Part shown: piece by piece, positions 58,363-62,042 of the stretch
Position numbering within the stretch: position 1 is the stretch's first letter
Layout of the letters: the number at the start of each line of letters is the position of its first letter
Origin: SHYR01 sp034406555
GTDB taxonomy: Bacteria; Chloroflexota; Dehalococcoidia; UBA2979
Assembly (NCBI GenBank): GCA_034406555.1
Contig: DASCRM010000008.1
Coordinates: forward strand, 1-62,042
Length of the DNA: 62,042 bases
Direction: 5' to 3'
Position numbers and translations under genes: made by a program
The notes under the pieces: generated by a model
Database searches by the model: none
Told to the model about the DNA's origin: nothing
Seen by the model: the letters and a program-made list of their open reading frames with translations, nothing else

Positions 58363-60437
58363 TCGTGACGCCGACGTCGTCGGGGAAGACGCTCTGCTAC
58401 TCGGTGCCGGTACTGGAGTCGATCTTGCGCGACCCGTCTGCACGCGCGCTCTACCTCTTCCCCACGAAGGCACTCGCGCAAAACCAGCTTCACGAGCTAC
58501 ACGAGCTGGTGACCGAGGCCGAGATCGACGTCAAGACGTACACCTACGACGGAGATACTGCGCCAGCCGCGCGTCGCTCCGTGCGTGCCGCCGGACACGT
58601 CGTAATCACGAACCCCGACATGCTGCACACCGCGATCCTGCCCAACCACACGAAGTGGGTGCGACTGTTCGAGAACCTGCGGTATATCGTGATCGACGAA
58701 CTGCACACCTATCGAGGCGTCTTCGGCTCACATGTCGCCAACGTGATCCGCCGCCTGCTGCGCATCTGCCGCTTCTACGGCTCTGACCCGATTTTCATCT
58801 GCTGCTCCGCCACGATCGCGAACCCGGCTGAGCTGGCACGTGACCTCACGGGCCGCGAGGCGGACCTCGTCGACGATGACGGCTCCCCGAACGGTGAGCG
58901 CGTGATCGCGATGTTCAACCCCCCAATGGTGAACCCGGAACTTGGCATCCGCAGAGACCTGGTGCACTCGACGCTCGACATCGTCGCGCGGCTGCAGGAG
59001 GCCGACGTGCAGACGCTGGTCTTCGCGCGCACGCGCAACAACGTCGAGCTGCTGACGCTGTACCTGCGCGAGCAGCGCTGGTCGCGGCCAGGCCAGCGCC
59101 CGGAGGTACGCGGGTACCGCTCCGGCTACCTGCCGAAGGAGCGGCGAGCGATCGAGGCGGGTCTGCGCGACGGCGAGATCCGGACGGTCGTCGCGACCAA
59201 TGCGCTCGAGCTTGGCATCGACATCGGCGGGCTGGATGGGGCGGTGCTCGCGGGCTACCCGGGCACGCTGGCGAGCATGCGACAGCAGATGGGGCGCGCC
59301 GGGCGGCGGGGTGACCCCTCGCTTGCCGTCATCGTCGCGAGCTCCGCACCACTCGATCAGTTCATCGTGCAGCACCCCGAGTACTTCTTCGGCGAGAGTG
59401 TCGAAGCCGGGCTGATCAACCCTGACAATCCGATCGTCGCCGCGGAGCATCTTAAATGTGCCGTCTTCGAACTGCCGCTCGAACCAGACGAGCACGATGT
59501 GCTGGGGCCAGACACCGAGGCGATCCTCGACGTACTCAAGGAGGACTACTTCGTCCACCGCACGCCTGAGCGCACGTACTGGTCGAGCGAGGCGTACCCG
59601 GCGCAGGAGATCTCGCTGCGACTCGGAGCCGAGCAGAACGTGGTGATTGTCGACCAGGGCCCGCCAGCGAAAGTGATCGGCGAGGTCGATCGACCCGCTG
59701 CGATGGTGCTGGTCCACGACGAGGCAATCTATGTGCACGATGGCCGCCAGTACCACGTCGATGTGCTCGATTGGGAGGAGCTGAAGGCCTACGTGCGCCC
59801 GGTCGATGTCGACTACTACACCGACGCGAACGTGGCGGTCGACCTCAAGGTGCTCGACGAGTGGGACGGTGCGACCGAGCCAACTCTTTACGGTCACGGG
59901 GAGGTCTCGGTTACGTACCTCGCCACGATCTTTAAGAAGATCAAGCTGCATACGCACGAGAACATTGGATGGGGCAAGATCCGCCTGCCACAGGACGACA
60001 TGCACACCGGGGCGTTCTGGCTCGCACTTCCCGAAGCCGTGACGGCGAGAGCGTCGACGCAGGATGTCGAAGGAGTGCTGCAGGGGCTCGGGCAACTGCT
60101 GGTGAACGTCGCGCCGCTGCTGCTGATGTGTGACCCCCGAGACCTGTATCTCGCGACGCAGGTGAAGTCGCCGCATACTGAACGTCCGACGATCTTCCTC
60201 TGGGAATCGGTGCCCGGCGGCGTCGGCTTCGGGCAGCACCTCTTCGATGCCACCGGTCAGCTGGTCACGATCGCGAGTGAACTGGTGAGCGGGTGTGAGT
60301 GCGTCGAGGGGTGCCCCGGCTGCGTGGGGCCACCACCTGCACCCGGCCTCGGCACGAAGGCGCTGGTCCAGCGTGCGCTGGCTGCCGTGGCCAGCGGCGC
60401 AGGCACTGCGGTCGTCGCCGGCGCTGCGGCCTCTTGA
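58140..60437 (+). CDS. mrfA: DEAD/DEAH-box helicase with DUF1998 domain (MrfA-like)
   Basis: A 765-residue superfamily 2 helicase. Walker A is TPTSSGKT (77-84), the DExH box is VIDELHTY, motif III CSATIANP and motif VI QQMGRAGRRG. The C-terminal DUF1998 region has the four-cysteine cluster CECVEGCPGC. This is the architecture of MrfA (YprA), the helicase of mitomycin-type nucleotide excision repair independent of UvrABC. I start at the ATG at 58140 behind GGAGG; an ATG at 58125 is also open. The SOS box upstream and mrfB downstream support the call. Confidence 0.87.
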   Translation: MGLEQAITALRKDRSTSDGFVAWRSFDAREAHYAAWPADIDGRIVGALAKRGINQPYTHQAQAIEGALDRGDQVIVTPTSSGKTLCYSVPVLESILRDPSARALYLFPTKALAQNQLHELHELVTEAEIDVKTYTYDGDTAPAARRSVRAAGHVVITNPDMLHTAILPNHTKWVRLFENLRYIVIDELHTYRGVFGSHVANVIRRLLRICRFYGSDPIFICCSATIANPAELARDLTGREADLVDDDGSPNGERVIAMFNPPMVNPELGIRRDLVHSTLDIVARLQEADVQTLVFARTRNNVELLTLYLREQRWSRPGQRPEVRGYRSGYLPKERRAIEAGLRDGEIRTVVATNALELGIDIGGLDGAVLAGYPGTLASMRQQMGRAGRRGDPSLAVIVASSAPLDQFIVQHPEYFFGESVEAGLINPDNPIVAAEHLKCAVFELPLEPDEHDVLGPDTEAILDVLKEDYFVHRTPERTYWSSEAYPAQEISLRLGAEQNVVIVDQGPPAKVIGEVDRPAAMVLVHDEAIYVHDGRQYHVDVLDWEELKAYVRPVDVDYYTDANVAVDLKVLDEWDGATEPTLYGHGEVSVTYLATIFKKIKLHTHENIGWGKIRLPQDDMHTGAFWLALPEAVTARASTQDVEGVLQGLGQLLVNVAPLLLMCDPRDLYLATQVKSPHTERPTIFLWESVPGGVGFGQHLFDATGQLVTIASELVSGCECVEGCPGCVGPPPAPGLGTKALVQRALAAVASGAGTAVVAGAAAS

Positions 60438-61762
60438 CCACCGAGGCACCCACGAAGCTCACGCTGACGCGAGACCAACTGCGACGGCTGATCCGGTGTA
60501 TCGAGCAACACCGCCCACCCGTGCTGCCGGTGGCGGAGCATGTCCCGACCCTGAAGGACCTGCTGCCGGACTTCGCGACGCGTGCGACAGAGGGCGGTGC
60601 ATGTGTCTATCGAGAAGTCCGATACGCGCTGAGCGACTATGTCGGTGACAGGACGCTCGAGCATCTTCCGGATGTGCAGGGAGCGACGCTCGAACTGCTC
60701 GCGCCCGAAGAGGAGCTAGCGGCCGTCACGCCCGAGGATGTGCTCTACCTCGACATCGAGACGACGGGCCTCGGCGGTGCCGGGGCGATGGCGTTCCTCG
60801 TGGGGACGGGAGTGCTGGAGGGCGAGCACTTCGTGCTGCGCCAGTACCTCGCGCTCAGCCCGGCGAATGAGGGCGCGCTGCTGGACGCTGTGCTCGAAGA
60901 CTCGCAACTGCAGAGCGGACCGGTACTCGCGACCTACAACGGCCGGCGCTTTGACGCTCCGGTGCTCGACGAGCGGGCGACGATGCATCGTCGTCGCGCC
61001 GGCTTCGACTCGCTACGTCAGCTCGATCTGCTGCATCCGGTGCGGACGGCGTACAGCGGGCTGCTCGACTCCTGCCGGCTCGCGGTCGTTGAGGCGGACG
61101 TGCTTGGTCTCACGCGTCACGACGAGGATGTGCCGGGCGCACAGGTGCCACAGTGGTACTTTCAATTCCTGAGATCGGGCGACGCCCGTCATCTGCTGCC
61201 GATCATCAACCACAACGCACAGGACGTCGTCTCGCTCGGCGCGCTCGTCGCGCGCCTTGACAGCGCCGTTCGCCGTATCGGCCTCGTACCGTTCGATGAG
61301 ATCGCCGTCGGTCGCCTGCTGGCTCGGAGACGCGACCCGCGAGCGGTGGAGTTCCTCACCGGGGCTCTCAACGAGCTGCCGCAATCTGAGGTCCGACGTG
61401 ATGTGCTCATGCGGCTCGCGGTGACGCACAAACGGGCCGGTGATCGCAACCTCGCTGAGCCGCTCTGGGAGGAGCTAGCGGAGAACGGCGGTCGAGGCGG
61501 GCTGAGAGCCCATGTGGAGCTGGCGATCTACTACGAGCATCATGTTCGCGACTTGTCCCTCGCCATCAGTGTTGTCGATCGGGCGCTGGCAACCGTGAGC
61601 CAGGCGATCGCGCCGTGGGACCAGGCAACAGAGACAGTGTGGCGCTCGACTCTAGAACATCGGAAGTCGCGACTCGAGCGCCGGATCGGTCGCGATGCCG
61701 GGACGGAAGGCCGGCTCACGCGGCCTCGGATGAGCCAGGCCGCTCAGAAGGTGACGAGGTAG
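60434..61762 (+). CDS. mrfB: RNase H-like exonuclease (MrfB/YprB-like)
   Basis: A 442-residue protein with a ribonuclease H-like DEDD exonuclease domain at about 100-300: LDIETTGLGG (D107, E109), TYNGRRFDAPVLDE, and INHNAQDVVSLG for the last aspartate. A tetratricopeptide-like helical C-terminus follows. This is the composition of MrfB (YprB), the nuclease that works with MrfA on crosslinked or alkylated DNA. The start is a TTG at 60434 overlapping the mrfA stop (TTGA), with no ribosome site, so translation is likely coupled. The last 30 residues are basic. Confidence 0.82.
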   Translation: MTTEAPTKLTLTRDQLRRLIRCIEQHRPPVLPVAEHVPTLKDLLPDFATRATEGGACVYREVRYALSDYVGDRTLEHLPDVQGATLELLAPEEELAAVTPEDVLYLDIETTGLGGAGAMAFLVGTGVLEGEHFVLRQYLALSPANEGALLDAVLEDSQLQSGPVLATYNGRRFDAPVLDERATMHRRRAGFDSLRQLDLLHPVRTAYSGLLDSCRLAVVEADVLGLTRHDEDVPGAQVPQWYFQFLRSGDARHLLPIINHNAQDVVSLGALVARLDSAVRRIGLVPFDEIAVGRLLARRRDPRAVEFLTGALNELPQSEVRRDVLMRLAVTHKRAGDRNLAEPLWEELAENGGRGGLRAHVELAIYYEHHVRDLSLAISVVDRALATVSQAIAPWDQATETVWRSTLEHRKSRLERRIGRDAGTEGRLTRPRMSQAAQKVTR

Positions 61763-61941
61763 AACGCTCCGCCGAGCACGCCGTTAGACACTGGCAGCGG
61801 GCGTCAGAGAATTGTCAGCGTCTCGTTACCGGAACGACCCGACCGGCTCCGATGCTCGCGACTCTCGGCTGGGGTGCACTGTACCTCCGCGGTACTGGCG
61901 TGGGTAGCTCCAGCCAGACGGGGAAGTGACTGGAGATCCAC

Positions 61942-62042
61942 ATGGACACGAAGACAGTCAGCTCAGCGTCCGAAGAAAGCGTGCAACGCCTCCGGGTGAT
62001 CTTTGAGTACTCAAGTGCCGGTCTGATGGTGGTCAGCGACGG
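61942..62042 (+). CDS. PAS-like sensor protein, N-terminal part (runs off window)
   Basis: The first 33 codons of a gene cut by the window edge. TGGAG lies seven bases before the ATG. After a short polar start, RLRVIFEYSSAGLMVVSDG resembles the opening helix and strand of a PAS domain. The full protein may be a sensor kinase or cyclase; that cannot be seen. The 179 bases between mrfB and this gene hold no recognised feature. Confidence 0.5.
   Translation, partial: MDTKTVSSASEESVQRLRVIFEYSSAGLMVVSD

Noticed and set aside
61615..61929. 104-codon frame at the end of mrfB
   Set aside because: It overlaps mrfB in another frame, lacks a ribosome site and has no recognisable feature.

Overview
This is a GC-rich (roughly two-thirds G+C by eye) bacterial chromosomal segment with about 46 protein genes, densely packed and often overlapping by a few bases. 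The gene content suggests a Chloroflexota-type heterotroph, perhaps a Dehalococcoidia or SAR202 relative: many family III (CaiB/BaiF) CoA-transferases, F420/FMN luciferase-like oxidoreductases and EthD/VOC proteins, a secreted protein with a tryptophan-rich module, and a Gram-positive-style SOS box. That assignment is inference; there is no rRNA or other phylogenetic marker here.

Region 1 (1-14.1 kb): a plus-strand run encodes an MBL hydrolase, MaoC hydratase, SDR, nitroreductase, MDR oxidoreductase and a serine beta-lactamase-like hydrolase. After it come an EthD protein, two MFS exporters, a frameshifted luciferase-like oxidoreductase followed by a PPOX flavoprotein, a cyclase-family hydrolase and an acyl-CoA carboxylase beta subunit. 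Region 2 (14.2-25.0 kb): catabolic genes for acyl-CoA-type substrates (enoyl-CoA hydratase, VOC, EthD, CoA-transferase/racemase, two luciferase-like monooxygenases, DmdC-like acyl-CoA dehydrogenase, Baeyer-Villiger-type monooxygenase, DinB).

Region 3 (25.1-45.1 kb): one 20-kb minus-strand run of 17 genes. In transcription order it holds two double-domain CaiB/BaiF fusions, an SCP2-type thiolase with its DUF35 partner, lipB-lipA-lpd and E1alpha-E1beta-E2 of a lipoamide-dependent 2-oxoacid dehydrogenase, then a four-subunit ferredoxin-dependent 2-oxoacid oxidoreductase (delta-alpha-beta-gamma), a third CaiB fusion coupled to a small zinc protein, and an acyl-CoA dehydrogenase. The logic is conversion of 2-oxoacids to acyl-CoA by two redox routes (NADH and ferredoxin), CoA transfer, and acyl-CoA oxidation/cleavage, with the lipoate-making enzymes supplied on site.

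Region 4 (45.2-50.9 kb): a single-domain CoA-transferase, a radical-SAM pair resembling the alternative siroheme-to-heme route (AhbC plus an AhbD/TIGR04053-like protein), and a gluconeogenic pair (class I FBPase, archaeal-type class I aldolase). Region 5 (50.9-52.5 kb): a graveyard of fragments: tyrosine recombinase, subtilisin N-terminus, RTX calcium-binding repeats. Region 6 (52.6-57.4 kb): a copper/redox operon with a His-rich membrane protein, a lipoprotein, CopC, and a 1083-residue CopC-CopD-cytochrome c fusion. Region 7 (57.5 kb to end): an exported protein whose 3' end runs into a tRNA-like fragment, then the mrfA-mrfB DNA-repair operon under a promoter with a perfect SOS (LexA) box between its -35 and -10, and the first 33 codons of a PAS-like sensor protein.
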